From Clostridium_AF sediminicola (GTDB taxonomy: Bacteria > Bacillota > Clostridia > Clostridiales > Clostridiaceae), in contig NZ_BAABMF010000001.1 in assembly GCF_050402865.1 (NCBI RefSeq), forward strand, positions 62,001 through 126,000: a stretch of 64,000 nt of DNA, in the 5' to 3' direction. Positions within the stretch are counted from its first letter, which is position 1, and every line of letters begins with the position of its first letter. Positions 43,609 to 52,384 of this stretch are shown here, piece by piece. The notes beneath the pieces are model-generated. The model worked only from the letters and a program-made list of their open reading frames with translations. It did no database searches and was not told the origin of the DNA. The position numbers and the translations under genes were made by a program.

Positions 43609-44355
43609 TTAAACTACTTTTTTATTATATTTATTTACAAAAATCTTACTTTCAATAATAACCTGTAATTCGTTATTTTTATCTTTATCCATAGGTTCAA
43701 TGCCTTCTAGTCTATAAGGAATATCCATTTTTCTATATTTTTGAATACCTAAAGTATGATAGGGAAGAAGTTCTACTTTTTGGACATTTGATACGTTAGT
43801 GTTTACAAAATCAGCAATTTTTAAAATCTCACTTTTAGAATCTGTAAGACCAGGTACAACTACATGTCTAATCCATACAGGAACATTAGATTCTTTTAAA
43901 GAATTTAAAAATATATTTAAATCAGTTGTATCTCTTCCAGTTAAACTTTTATAGCCTTCACTAGAATATTGTTTAACATCTAAAAGTACCAAGTCAGTGT
44001 ATTTTAAAATTTCTTTATAGTTACCTTTTCCAAAACCTGAGGTATCTAGAGTAGTATGGATATTATTCTTCTTACATAATTTTAAACATTCTAAAAGAAA
44101 TTCAGGTTGCATCAATGGGTCACCGCCAGAAAAGGTAACACCTCCGCCAGATTTTAAAAAATATGGTTTAAATCTAAGTATTTTCGCAATTAACTCTTCA
44201 GAAGTTATTTCTTCGCCGCCTTTGGTAGACCACGTGTCAGGATTATGACAATATGAACATCTTAAGTTACAACCTTGAAAAAATACTACAGTTCTAATAC
44301 CAGGACCGTCTACAAGTCCCATACTTTCTATTGAATGAATTCTACCTTTTTTCAT
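43609..44355 (-). CDS. pflA: Pyruvate formate-lyase activating enzyme
   Basis: A 248-residue radical-SAM enzyme that installs the glycyl radical on PFL. The CxxxCxxC cluster motif is in GCNLRCSYCHNPDTW, and GVTFSGGDPLMQPEFL contains the SAM-binding GGE/GGD region. Length and motifs match PflA, not the larger activases with extra ferredoxin inserts. It follows pflB on the same strand across a 146-base gap with two hairpins. AAAGGTTGA precedes the ATG. Confidence 0.97.
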   Translation of the reverse strand: MKKGRIHSIESMGLVDGPGIRTVVFFQGCNLRCSYCHNPDTWSTKGGEEITSEELIAKILRFKPYFLKSGGGVTFSGGDPLMQPEFLLECLKLCKKNNIHTTLDTSGFGKGNYKEILKYTDLVLLDVKQYSSEGYKSLTGRDTTDLNIFLNSLKESNVPVWIRHVVVPGLTDSKSEILKIADFVNTNVSNVQKVELLPYHTLGIQKYRKMDIPYRLEGIEPMDKDKNNELQVIIESKIFVNKYNKKVV

Positions 44356-44370
44356 AAAATCAACCTTTAT

Positions 44371-44477
44371 AAATCACCACTAGTGATTTAATCCTTTCTT
44401 TTATTAGTTCAAACATTTAGCAATTAAAATCTATACAAGTCCATAAATTAATAACATTGTATATTCTGGACTTGTAT
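44371..44477 (-). other. Two hairpins in the pflB-pflA intergenic region
   Basis: AAATCAC-N5-GTGATTT at 44371-44389 lies just upstream of the pflA ribosome site. A longer imperfect stem has ATACAAGTCCA at 44433-44443 with TGGACTTGTAT at 44467-44477. Neither has a terminator T tract on the minus strand. They could reduce pflA relative to pflB by attenuation, processing or stabilising the pflB 3' end. Confidence 0.5.
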
Positions 44478-44501
44478 AAATTTAGATTTTAAAGTTTATC
44501 T

Positions 44502-46751
44502 TTAAATATTAGTATGGAAAGTTCTGTTTATAACATCTAATTGTTGTTCACGAGTTAATCTATTGAAGTTTACAGCGTAACCTGAAACTCTTATTGTTAG
44601 ACTAGGGTATTTATCTGGATTTTCCATAGCATCCATTAAAGTCTCTCTATCAAGTACATTAACATTTAAGTGGAAAGCACTTTGACCAAAGTATCCATCA
44701 AAAATTGATACTAGATTGTTTACTCTAGTTTCCATGTCTTTTCCAAGTGCAGCAGGAGTTATAGAAAAAGTATTTGAAACTCCATCTTGACATATTTTTC
44801 TGTATGGTAATTTAGAAACTGAGTTTAGTGAAGCTAGAGCTCCATTTTTATCTCTACCATGCATTGGGTTTGCACCAGGAGCAAGCGGTTCACCAGCTTT
44901 TCTTCCATCAGGAGTAGAACCAGTCTTTTTACCATATACAACGTTTGAAGTAATAGTTAATACTGATAGTGTATGTTGAGCATTTCTGTAAGTAGGAGTT
45001 TTCTTAAGTTCGCTACTAAATTTATCAACTAACTCTACAGCAATATCATCAACTCTGTCATCATCATTTCCGTATTTAGGGAAGTCACCTTCAATTTCAA
45101 AATCTACAGCTATTCCATCTTCGTTTCTTATAGGCTTAACTTTAGCGTATTTAATTGCGCTTAAAGCATCTGCTGCAACAGAAAGACCAGCTATACCAAA
45201 TGCCATATATCTATGAACAAAAGTATCGTGTAAACCCATTTGTCCTGCTTCATATGCATACTTATCATGCATATAATGAATAGTATTCATTGTGTTTACA
45301 TATAATTCTGCAATATAGTCCATTACTTTCCAGTAACTTTCTTTTACTTTGTTATAATCTAAAATTTCATCTTTCATTGGAGCTATTCCTGGAACAACTT
45401 CTATTAAATTTCCTTTTTTATCTTTTTTCTTTTCATCATTTCCTTCATTTATTGCAAATAAAAGAGCTTTTGCAAGGTTTGTTCTTGCTCCAAAGAATTG
45501 CATTGATTTACCAATTTCTAATGCGGATACACAACAAGCTATACCGTAATCATCTCCATAAATTGGACGCATTATATCATCATTTTCATATTGAATTGAG
45601 TCAGTTTTTATAGACATTTCAGCACAATATTTTTTGAAGTTTTCTGGTAATTTTTCAGACCAAAGAACAGTCATATTTGGTTCTGGTGCTGGATTTAGAT
45701 TTGTCAAAGTATGAAGGAATCTATAAGCTGTTTTTGTAACAAGAGTTTTACCGTTAATTCCCATACCACCTATAGCTTCAGTTATCCAGTTTGGATCACC
45801 AGCGAATAATTCATTATATTCTGGTGTTCTCAAATGCCTAGCTAATCTAAGTTTTATAACTAATTGGTCAATAATTTCTTGTGCTTCAACTTCAGTTATA
45901 ACACCATTTCTTAAATCTCTTTCGATATAAACATCAATAAATGCTGTATTTCTACCAATTGACATTGCAGCACCATTGTTTTCTTTTATAGCTGATAGAT
46001 AACCGAAGTATAAGTATTGAACAGCCTCTGTAGCATTTGAAGCTGGGTTTGAAATATCAATTCCATATGAAGCAGCCATTTCTTTTATTTCTTTTAATGC
46101 TCTAATTTGTTCTGAAATTTCTTCTCTTGCTCTCATCATTTCTTCAGTAGTTAAGCCGACAAGAAGGTGTTTCTGGTCATATTTTTTCATTTCTATAAGA
46201 TAGTCCATACCATAAAGTGCTATTCTTCTATAATCACCTATAATTCTGCCTCTACCATATGCATCAGGAAGCCCAGTTAATAATCCAACTGTTCTAGCTT
46301 TTCTTGTTTCATCAGTGTAAGCATCAAAAACTCCTTCATTATGAGTTTTTCTATACATTTTGAAATATTTTTTTATTTCAGGGTTTAATTCATAACCATA
46401 TGCCTCTAAAGATTGTTCAACCATTCTGTATCCACCATAAGGATTTACTATTCTTTTTAGTGGAGCATCAGTTTGTAAACCAAAGATTGTTTCATTCTCT
46501 TTATCAATATATCCTGGTTCGAAATTGTTGATTCCAGCTACTTTATTTACTTCAACATCTATAATGCCTTCTTTAGCTTCTTTAACTATAAGTTTATCCA
46601 TCTGATCCCATACTTTTTTTGTTTTTTCAGATGGGCCTTCTAAAAAGTCAGCACTACCTTCATAAGGTGTGTAGTTCTTTTGTATAAAATTTCTTACATC
46701 AATTGTTTCTTGCCATTTTCCCGTATTAAAACCATTCCATTGATTTTTCAT
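44502..46751 (-). CDS. pflB: Formate C-acetyltransferase (pyruvate formate-lyase)
   Basis: A 749-residue cytosolic glycyl-radical enzyme that converts pyruvate and CoA to acetyl-CoA and formate. The catalytic cysteine pair is C406-C407 in YGIACCVSALEIGK. The radical glycine is G724 in RVSGYAVNF near the C-terminus. The TPDGRKAGEPLAPGANP segment is also typical. Length fits PflB rather than other glycyl-radical enzymes. The ATG at 46751 is preceded by AGGAG nine bases upstream; an in-frame TTG at 46760 is too close to that site. The promoter carries a Crp/Fnr palindrome, and pflA and an Fnr-type gene follow, so expression is probably induced under anoxia. Confidence 0.98.
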   Translation of the reverse strand: MKNQWNGFNTGKWQETIDVRNFIQKNYTPYEGSADFLEGPSEKTKKVWDQMDKLIVKEAKEGIIDVEVNKVAGINNFEPGYIDKENETIFGLQTDAPLKRIVNPYGGYRMVEQSLEAYGYELNPEIKKYFKMYRKTHNEGVFDAYTDETRKARTVGLLTGLPDAYGRGRIIGDYRRIALYGMDYLIEMKKYDQKHLLVGLTTEEMMRAREEISEQIRALKEIKEMAASYGIDISNPASNATEAVQYLYFGYLSAIKENNGAAMSIGRNTAFIDVYIERDLRNGVITEVEAQEIIDQLVIKLRLARHLRTPEYNELFAGDPNWITEAIGGMGINGKTLVTKTAYRFLHTLTNLNPAPEPNMTVLWSEKLPENFKKYCAEMSIKTDSIQYENDDIMRPIYGDDYGIACCVSALEIGKSMQFFGARTNLAKALLFAINEGNDEKKKDKKGNLIEVVPGIAPMKDEILDYNKVKESYWKVMDYIAELYVNTMNTIHYMHDKYAYEAGQMGLHDTFVHRYMAFGIAGLSVAADALSAIKYAKVKPIRNEDGIAVDFEIEGDFPKYGNDDDRVDDIAVELVDKFSSELKKTPTYRNAQHTLSVLTITSNVVYGKKTGSTPDGRKAGEPLAPGANPMHGRDKNGALASLNSVSKLPYRKICQDGVSNTFSITPAALGKDMETRVNNLVSIFDGYFGQSAFHLNVNVLDRETLMDAMENPDKYPSLTIRVSGYAVNFNRLTREQQLDVINRTFHTNI

Positions 46752-46837
46752 AATATCCAACTCCTAAGTCTAATTTTTTCTATATATATTTTGAAGTTTG
46801 TAATAAAACTAAAATAATAATATTTATTTTCATGCTT

Positions 46838-46882
46838 ATTATAGAATGAAAAGTAGTGTAATAATGTGATTCAAATCACATT
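46838..46882 (-). promoter_or_regulatory. pflB promoter with Crp/Fnr palindrome
   Basis: On the minus strand TATAAT lies at 46843-46838. The -35 position is poor (CATTAT). A perfect 20-bp palindrome, AATGTGATTCAAATCACATT, spans 46863-46882 and contains TGTGA-N6-TCACA. Its centre is about 41 bases upstream of the predicted start (about 46831). A weak -35 with an activator site at -41.5 is the classical class II Crp/Fnr arrangement. Confidence 0.75.
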
Positions 46883-46900
46883 AAGAAAATTAATTAATAA

Positions 46901-46925
46901 AAAAAACCCGTTGACCGGGTTTTTT
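46901..46925 (-). terminator. Terminator of the DEAD-box helicase gene
   Basis: A 10-bp stem with CCCG/CGGG core and A6/T6 ends has a five-base loop. On the minus strand it overlaps the helicase stop codon and continues into a T run; the A tract makes it work in both directions. Confidence 0.9.
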
Positions 46926-48564
46926 ACCTATTTCTTCTAGCTTTTGCTTTTTCAAAGAATACTTTTTTTCCTTTAATTGTTTCTTTATTCATTGTTTGTA
47001 AAACTTTGTTTTCAAATTTGCTAGGTACTTCAACAAATGAGAATTTATCATACAAATCAATATTACCAATTGCATTACCTGGAATATTACATTCTCCAGC
47101 AATAGCACCAACGATGTCACCAGGCTTAATATTTTGGTTTTTACCAATATTTATATGGAATCTTGTCATATCCTTATCTTCGCCACGACTATATGAACTT
47201 CTAGCATTTCTTGGACTTCTAGAATATCTATCTCTTGAATTGCTTTGACGTTTTTTGTATGAAAAATCAACATCTTCACTTTCTTCAAGATTAAGGTTAG
47301 GTTTCATTAAAGCAGCAGCAACATTATGAATAGGATAACCTTCTTCAATAAGTTTTTCAATGATAGGGGTATATTCCTGTAGTGCTTCACTATCAATAAT
47401 TTTTTTGATCTCATTTATATATGATTCGATTTTGATAGTATTTACTTTTTCTGCGTTAGGAATAGATCTCTTTTCGATTTTTTTCTTAATATAGTATTCT
47501 ATATTAGATAATCTTCTTCCTTCGATTTCAGATACTAATGTAAAGGAACGTCCGCTTTTACCAGCTCTTCCAGTACGACCAACTCTATGAACATAGTATT
47601 CTTCATTTTCAGGAACATCATGATTGAAAACTATATCCACTTCACTGATATCAAGCCCTCTAGCTGCAACATCAGTTGCTACTAATATGTCGATTTTACC
47701 AGTGTTAAATTTATTAAGTACTGCTAATCTAGTAGATTGAACAATATCGCCATGGATTCTATCGCATCTAAGGCCTATTTCTTTTAACTGTTGAGCCACT
47801 CTATCAACTCTTAGTTTTGTATTACAGAAAATCAAAGCTCTTTTTGGATTATATACATTAATTAATCTTTCTAGTGCTTCTAACTTATACTTTTCTCTTA
47901 CCTCAAAATAAACTTGTTCAATAGAAGCGTTAGTCACTTCTTTTTTTGTAACTTTTATTAACTTTGGTGAGTTTTGATATTTGTGTGTAATATCAAGAAT
48001 ACTTTTTGGCATTGTAGCAGAGAATAAAATAGTCTGTCTTTCATTATGAGATTTTTCAAGAATAGATTCAATATCTTCTCTAAATCCCATATTTAACATT
48101 TCATCAGCTTCATCTAAAATCATATAGTTTAGATTATTTAGTTTAATAGTTCCACGGTTAATATGATCGATGACTCTCCCAGGTGTACCAATAACTATTT
48201 GAACACCTTTTTTTAATGCCATAATTTGATTTCTTATAGATTCGCCACCATAAACAGGTAAGCAACGGAGATTTCTTAGATGTTTACCTAATTTATCAAA
48301 TTCTTTTGAAACTTGAACAGCCAATTCTCTAGTAGGACATAACACTAGAGCTTGCATATTTTTATTTGAAGAATCTATTTTTTCTAGAATTGGAATAGCA
48401 AAAGCAGCAGTTTTTCCAGTACCAGTGTGTGATTGACCGATAATATCTTTACCTTCTAATACTAACGGTATAGCTTGAGCTTGGATTGGAGTTGCTTCTG
48501 TAAAACCCATTTCCTCAATAGCTAATTTTATTTTCTCAGAAATATTTAGTTCGTTAAAATTCAT
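46924..48564 (-). CDS. DEAD-box RNA helicase with DbpA-type RNA-binding domain
   Basis: 546 residues. Walker A GTGKT (48-52), GG and PTREL motifs, DEAD (151-154), SAT and the late HRVGRTGRAG are all present, so both RecA-like domains are complete. A basic, Ser/Arg-rich linker is followed by a C-terminal RRM-like DbpA domain (about 465-546; GDIVGAIAGECNIPGNAIGNI in pieces). Such proteins (CshA/DbpA/DeaD) unwind rRNA or mRNA in ribosome assembly and cold adaptation. AGGATGG precedes the ATG. Monocistronic. Confidence 0.95.
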   Translation of the reverse strand: MNFNELNISEKIKLAIEEMGFTEATPIQAQAIPLVLEGKDIIGQSHTGTGKTAAFAIPILEKIDSSNKNMQALVLCPTRELAVQVSKEFDKLGKHLRNLRCLPVYGGESIRNQIMALKKGVQIVIGTPGRVIDHINRGTIKLNNLNYMILDEADEMLNMGFREDIESILEKSHNERQTILFSATMPKSILDITHKYQNSPKLIKVTKKEVTNASIEQVYFEVREKYKLEALERLINVYNPKRALIFCNTKLRVDRVAQQLKEIGLRCDRIHGDIVQSTRLAVLNKFNTGKIDILVATDVAARGLDISEVDIVFNHDVPENEEYYVHRVGRTGRAGKSGRSFTLVSEIEGRRLSNIEYYIKKKIEKRSIPNAEKVNTIKIESYINEIKKIIDSEALQEYTPIIEKLIEEGYPIHNVAAALMKPNLNLEESEDVDFSYKKRQSNSRDRYSRSPRNARSSYSRGEDKDMTRFHINIGKNQNIKPGDIVGAIAGECNIPGNAIGNIDLYDKFSFVEVPSKFENKVLQTMNKETIKGKKVFFEKAKARRNR

Positions 48565-48713
48565 TAAATTACCATCCTATTAATAATATTTGTTTATATC
48601 TATTTCATACAACTATACTATTATAAGTTTAAATGAGAATAAATACAAGGGAAAGCTTAAATATAAAAGTAAAATAGTAATATTTATTGTCAAAAATACT
48701 TTGATTTTTCAAA

Positions 48714-48743
48714 TTGGTAAAGAATAAAGTAAAATGATATAAT
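48714..48743 (+). promoter_or_regulatory. Probable promoter of the chromate transporter genes
   Basis: TTGGTA at 48714-48719 and TATAAT at 48738-48743 are spaced 18 bases apart, 37 bases before the first ATG. Confidence 0.5.
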
Positions 48744-48779
48744 TTGAATAACTTATGTATATTAATTTTAGGAGGATTT

Positions 48780-49316
48780 ATGAAAACTTTATGGGAGTTG
48801 TTTTGGGCATTTTTTAGAATTGGATTATTTACTTTTGGCGGAGGGTATGCAATGTTGCCTCTAATTCAAAAAGAAGTTGTAGAAGTAAAAGGGTGGGCTA
48901 AAGATGAAGAAGTTTTGGATTTTTATGCCATTGGTCAATCTACACCTGGAATTATAGCAATTAACACTGCTACTTTTGTAGGTTATAAAGTAAAAAAATT
49001 GAAAGGGGCAATGGCTGCAACAATTGGGATGGTTATACCATCTTTGATAATTATAATGGTAATTGCAACTTTTTTTACTCGTTTTCAAGAGTATGAAGTA
49101 GTACAAAATGCTTTTATGGGGATTAGGGCAGCAGTATGTGCAATACTTGTTAACTCTATCTATAAAATGGGTAAGAAAGCTATTGTTGACAAAATCGGTA
49201 TTTTAATAGCAGTTGTAGCTTTTATTTTTATTTCATTTATAAATATTTCACCAATATTTATTGTAATTGGAACTGCTATATGTGGTATTTTATTAAGATA
49301 TAGGAGAGAAAAATAA
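48780..49316 (+). CDS. Chromate transporter family protein, first half
   Basis: A 178-residue membrane protein of the CHR family (short-chain type). The FFRIGLFTFGGGYAMLPLIQKEVV opening (in pieces) and GQSTPGIIAINTATFVGYK are family signatures. Short-chain CHR proteins work as pairs, with the second half encoded next. Known members export chromate; many anaerobe homologues have unknown anions. TAGGAGGATTT precedes the ATG at 48780; an in-frame TTG at 48744 is rejected. Confidence 0.93.
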   Translation: MKTLWELFWAFFRIGLFTFGGGYAMLPLIQKEVVEVKGWAKDEEVLDFYAIGQSTPGIIAINTATFVGYKVKKLKGAMAATIGMVIPSLIIIMVIATFFTRFQEYEVVQNAFMGIRAAVCAILVNSIYKMGKKAIVDKIGILIAVVAFIFISFINISPIFIVIGTAICGILLRYRREK

Positions 49317-49317
49317 T

Positions 49318-49881
49318 ATGATTTACATAAAATTATTTGTTACATTTTTTAAAATTGGATTATTTTCAATAGGTGGGGGACTTGCTACGATTCCTTTATT
49401 ACAGGAGGCGATTTCAACAAACAATTGGATGAGTCAACAGCAATTTATAGATATGATTGCAATTTCACAATCAACTCCAGGACCAATAGGAGTAAATATG
49501 TCATCTTATGTTGGTTTTACAATAGGAAATGGAGTGGGAGCAATAGTTGCAACATTAGGTATTATAACACCATCAATAATTATTATTGTTATAATTGCAC
49601 ATTATTTTTCAAAGTTTAATGAAGAACCAATTGTTAAGGCAGCCTTTTATGGACTACGACCTGCAGTAACGGGATTAATAGCAGCTGCAGGGTTTCAAAT
49701 TGCTAAGGTGTCAATATTTAACTATGATAAATTTAGAATTACTGGTGAAATATTAGATTTTTTTGAATTTAAGTCATTAATATTGTTTTTTGGTATTTTA
49801 TTTGTTGCTAATAAATGGAAAAAACATCCTGTATTTTATATATTTGTTGCAGCAATAATAGGAATAGTTATTTATAGTTAA
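49318..49881 (+). CDS. Chromate transporter family protein, second half
   Basis: 187 residues, homologous to the preceding gene product but with opposite expected membrane orientation. FFKIGLFSIGGGLATIPLLQEAI and SQSTPGPIGVNMSSYVGF are the same signatures as in the first half. It starts one base after the upstream stop, so translation is coupled. The two form an antiparallel heterodimer in the family model. Confidence 0.93.
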   Translation: MIYIKLFVTFFKIGLFSIGGGLATIPLLQEAISTNNWMSQQQFIDMIAISQSTPGPIGVNMSSYVGFTIGNGVGAIVATLGIITPSIIIIVIIAHYFSKFNEEPIVKAAFYGLRPAVTGLIAAAGFQIAKVSIFNYDKFRITGEILDFFEFKSLILFFGILFVANKWKKHPVFYIFVAAIIGIVIYS

Positions 49882-50031
49882 GGTTAAACCACAAAAAGTA
49901 AGTTGAACTAAAATCCACCACAATATCTACCACAGATTGATGCATTCTGACGCTATATATTGCAGATTGAACATTTCTGACAATTCATATTGTGGTCAAA
50001 GTTCAACTAAATTACTTTTTGTGGAATAACC
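49882..50031. repeat. 150-bp palindromic repeat element
   Basis: It begins at the base after the chromate transporter stop. The outer arms, GGTTAAACCACAAAAAG... and the reverse complement ending ...GTGGAATAACC, pair over about 28 bases with two small gaps and include GTTGAACT/AGTTCAAC. An inner pair CCACAATAT / ATATTGTGG is nested inside. There is no coding capacity. Its left 21 bases recur exactly at 7647-7667. It looks like a MITE-type or structural RNA repeat. Confidence 0.7.
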
Positions 50032-50095
50032 ATAGTTAAGAGTTTAAATAATAATAGTTAAAACAATGCAAAAATAACATTAAGAGGTGATAAAG

Positions 50096-50821
50096 TTGAA
50101 ATTTTATGATCAACTAGCAAAAGATTCAATTTATGATGTGATTTTTCCAGCAGGAGAATATCAATGTAGATTTTTACAAAAGTACCTTCCACAAAACATA
50201 AGAATATTAGATGTTGCAATGGGTACAGGGAACTATGCTGTAGAATTATTAAAAAAAGGTTATAATGTTGAAGGTCTTGAAATAGATAAAAACATGTTTG
50301 AACTAGCCAAAGAAAAAATAAATAAAAATGGTTTTGAAAACAGTATATACAATATGAATATGCTTAATATAAGTAAAATAAATAAAAGATATGGAGCTAT
50401 TTATTGTATCGGAAATTCTATTGTACATTTAACTGATATTGATGAAATTTATGAATTTACAAAAGATGTGTATAATACTCTGGGAGAAAAAGGCGTTTTT
50501 ATAGTTCAGACAGTAAATTATGACAGAATATTAAAGTTTGATGTGAAAAATTTACCTACTATTGTACGAGATGAGTATGGAATAAAGTTTATAAGAAAAT
50601 ATAGTTTAAAAGAAAATAAAATAATATTTACAGGAGAAATTATCTCAAAAGATAATGAACCTTCTATAAGTAAGGTAGAATTATATCCACTTCAGTCAGT
50701 AGAATTTACTAACTGTCTTTATAAGGCAGGATTCACTTCAGTAGAGATATTCGGTTCTTTTAAAGAAGACTCATTTAATGAAAACTCAATGGCTATGGTC
50801 ATTGTAGCAAAAAAACAATAA
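50096..50821 (+). CDS. Class I SAM-dependent methyltransferase
   Basis: 241 residues from a TTG at 50096, chosen because AGAGGTGA lies five bases upstream. The SAM-binding motif I is RILDVAMGTGNYAVELLKKG, followed by GLEID (motif II) and an IYCIGNSIVHL region (motif IV). The substrate-binding part is not diagnostic. A monocistronic gene ending at a two-way terminator. Target molecule unknown. Confidence 0.88.
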   Translation: MKFYDQLAKDSIYDVIFPAGEYQCRFLQKYLPQNIRILDVAMGTGNYAVELLKKGYNVEGLEIDKNMFELAKEKINKNGFENSIYNMNMLNISKINKRYGAIYCIGNSIVHLTDIDEIYEFTKDVYNTLGEKGVFIVQTVNYDRILKFDVKNLPTIVRDEYGIKFIRKYSLKENKIIFTGEIISKDNEPSISKVELYPLQSVEFTNCLYKAGFTSVEIFGSFKEDSFNENSMAMVIVAKKQ

Positions 50822-50825
50822 AAGA

Positions 50826-50867
50826 AAACATAAGAGTTTATGACATATCGTCAAAACTCTTATGTTT
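50826..50867. terminator. Bidirectional hairpin between methyltransferase and Mrr-like genes
   Basis: AAACATAAGAGTTT (50826-50839) and its reverse complement (50854-50867) form a perfect 14-bp stem with a 14-base loop, overlapping the end of the minus-strand gene. Confidence 0.75.
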
Positions 50868-51411
50868 GTTGTAGGATATTAGTATTTTCAATTGTAGTTT
50901 TGTTATGTAAATCAGATAGGTTTATAAATTCGATTTTATATTCAGAGGGAAGAGTTTGAATAAAATTCTTTGATGATTTTGATAGTTTAGATGGAGATAT
51001 TAATATAATATTATTAACACATTCTACTACCATAAGTCCTAAAGCATTTCTTAAATCATCAACTGATACAGATTTTTGTGAATTTTTGTAACAGTAAACT
51101 AAATAATTAAGGTTATTTTTAGAACATACTAGATACTGACTTTTATATTTGTTCTTAAAATTTGAGTATCCTTGTCTTTCTAGAGAATTTAAACACCATA
51201 GTTTAAATTCTTCTATTGAAAAATCTTGTATAAATTTATTACTATAATCTTTTTTTTGGAATTCTTTTATTTCATTGGAGTTAGCATTATATTTTTTAAT
51301 TAACTTGTAAGTTTTAATAATAAGTTTAATTGAAAGAAGAACTAATATTACAAAAAGAATATAATTCAAAATTTGAAATAAGCCATCCAAAAACATATTT
51401 ACAATATTCAT
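50860..51411 (-). CDS. Membrane-anchored Mrr/restriction-endonuclease-like protein, degenerate
   Basis: 183 residues. An N-terminal membrane helix (about 10-33) is followed by a basic linker and a domain that looks like the Mrr_cat fold: FKLWCLNSLERQGYSNF, the strands LVCSKNNLNYLVYCYKNS, and a later VSVDDLRNALGLMVVECVNNIILIS. The usual D...(E/Q)xK residues are not clear; VYCYK stands where QxK is expected. It may therefore bind nucleic acid or protein without cutting. It is encoded two bases after a paralogue on the same strand. Function unknown. Confidence 0.65.
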   Translation of the reverse strand: MNIVNMFLDGLFQILNYILFVILVLLSIKLIIKTYKLIKKYNANSNEIKEFQKKDYSNKFIQDFSIEEFKLWCLNSLERQGYSNFKNKYKSQYLVCSKNNLNYLVYCYKNSQKSVSVDDLRNALGLMVVECVNNIILISPSKLSKSSKNFIQTLPSEYKIEFINLSDLHNKTTIENTNILQQT

Positions 51412-51413
51412 AG

Positions 51414-51956
51414 TTATTCACATCCTTTTTTCCAACATAGTTTTGTAAGATTGATTCCATCAATTAGAATTATTCTAAATTGATCCCGCACATCTTTCAC
51501 GAGAGCCTTAGCATCTGAAGAAACATTACCATTGGTAATCAAAACTCCTCGCTTAACATTATCATGAGCTAATGCTCCAATAAATTTATGGACATAATTA
51601 GTGTCTATCGAAATATCTTCTTCTTCATATTCATAATCCAAGTCAAATTTTTTTATACTTACGTAAGTTTCATTATTATAAGAATTGGTAAATACATATG
51701 AAATCAAATCGGGATTATTAGAATAAGGCTTGTTGGTATTGTTGTGAAAATATCTTTCTAATATTTTCAAACAATAGTTATTAAAAGCTTCGTAAGATAA
51801 ATTTGATAAGAAATTTAACGAAACTATGCCTAAATTTAATTTTGTTTCTGAATACTGTGAATTTATTCCATCTAAAATGCTAGGTAATATCTTTTCTAGT
51901 ACTTTAAATGCAAGAAGTAAACATAGTAACACTATTGTTATATGTAAAGAAGCCAT
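51414..51956 (-). CDS. Membrane-anchored Mrr/restriction-endonuclease-like protein
   Basis: 180 residues. An N-terminal helix (about 5-20) precedes a domain with EAFNNYCLKILERYF and a C-terminal KFIGALAHDNVKRGVLITNG / NVSSDAKALVKD / IILIDGINLTKL run. That is very like the end of Mrr_cat domains (Gal...kGv.iTt..fs..A...LiDG..L). The catalytic lysine region is weak (ETYVSIKKFD, no clear acid pair). GAGGTG precedes the ATG. It is a paralogue of the next gene, to which it is coupled. The domain faces the cytoplasm if the helix is a simple anchor. A defence or envelope-linked nucleic acid role is possible but unproven. Confidence 0.7.
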   Translation of the reverse strand: MASLHITIVLLCLLLAFKVLEKILPSILDGINSQYSETKLNLGIVSLNFLSNLSYEAFNNYCLKILERYFHNNTNKPYSNNPDLISYVFTNSYNNETYVSIKKFDLDYEYEEEDISIDTNYVHKFIGALAHDNVKRGVLITNGNVSSDAKALVKDVRDQFRIILIDGINLTKLCWKKGCE

Positions 51957-52127
51957 TTTTACACCTCACTTTATAAGTATTGATTTTTTATAAGTATTGA
52001 CTTTATGATAATAAATATACAAAATACTAGAAATAAAAAAATAAATCTTATTTACTAATAATGTTTATTTGTATTTGGAGTTGTTATATAATAAAAGTGC
52101 AAAATTAAAACAATGGGAGAAGATATT

Positions 52128-52343
52128 ATGAATGAATTTAAAATTGAAATTATGGATAAAATCACAAAAACATGTACTTGTAAGTCTATTACCAGGGCAA
52201 CGATAAAAAAAGCCATCAACAATGGTGCAACAACTGTTGAAGAAGTGGAAAAAACAACTGGAGCAGGATCAGGATCATGCAAAGGAAAGAATTGTTCAGC
52301 AAAAATTCAAGAGATTATAGATGAATCAAAGAAAGAAGAGTAA
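52128..52343 (+). CDS. BFD-like [2Fe-2S]-binding protein
   Basis: 71 residues matching the bacterioferritin-associated ferredoxin-like domain: C16-x-C18 in TCTCKSITRATIKKAI, the GATTVEEVEKTTGAGSG helix-turn region, and C51/C56 in SCKGKNC. The last pair is spaced by four residues where two is more common. GGGAGAAG precedes the ATG at 52128; an in-frame ATG at 52113 lies upstream of that site. Such small proteins carry electrons or act as cluster modules for oxidoreductases. It is monocistronic. Confidence 0.85.
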   Translation: MNEFKIEIMDKITKTCTCKSITRATIKKAINNGATTVEEVEKTTGAGSGSCKGKNCSAKIQEIIDESKKEE

Positions 52344-52384
52344 TTTACTTTTTAAAATACAGTGATTTAAATCGTTGAACGCAC

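Noticed and set aside
45290..45613. Leucine-rich open frame antisense to pflB
   Set aside because: Composition is the complement of the pflB coding sequence; no ribosome site or family features.
48780..49881. Split chromate transporter as a frameshifted gene
   Set aside because: Short-chain CHR proteins are normally encoded as two adjacent genes; both halves have complete motifs and their own starts.
52362..52374. GTGATTTAAATCG resembling the Fnr site
   Set aside because: It lies downstream of the BFD-like gene and not in front of any gene in a useful position; probably chance in AT-rich DNA.
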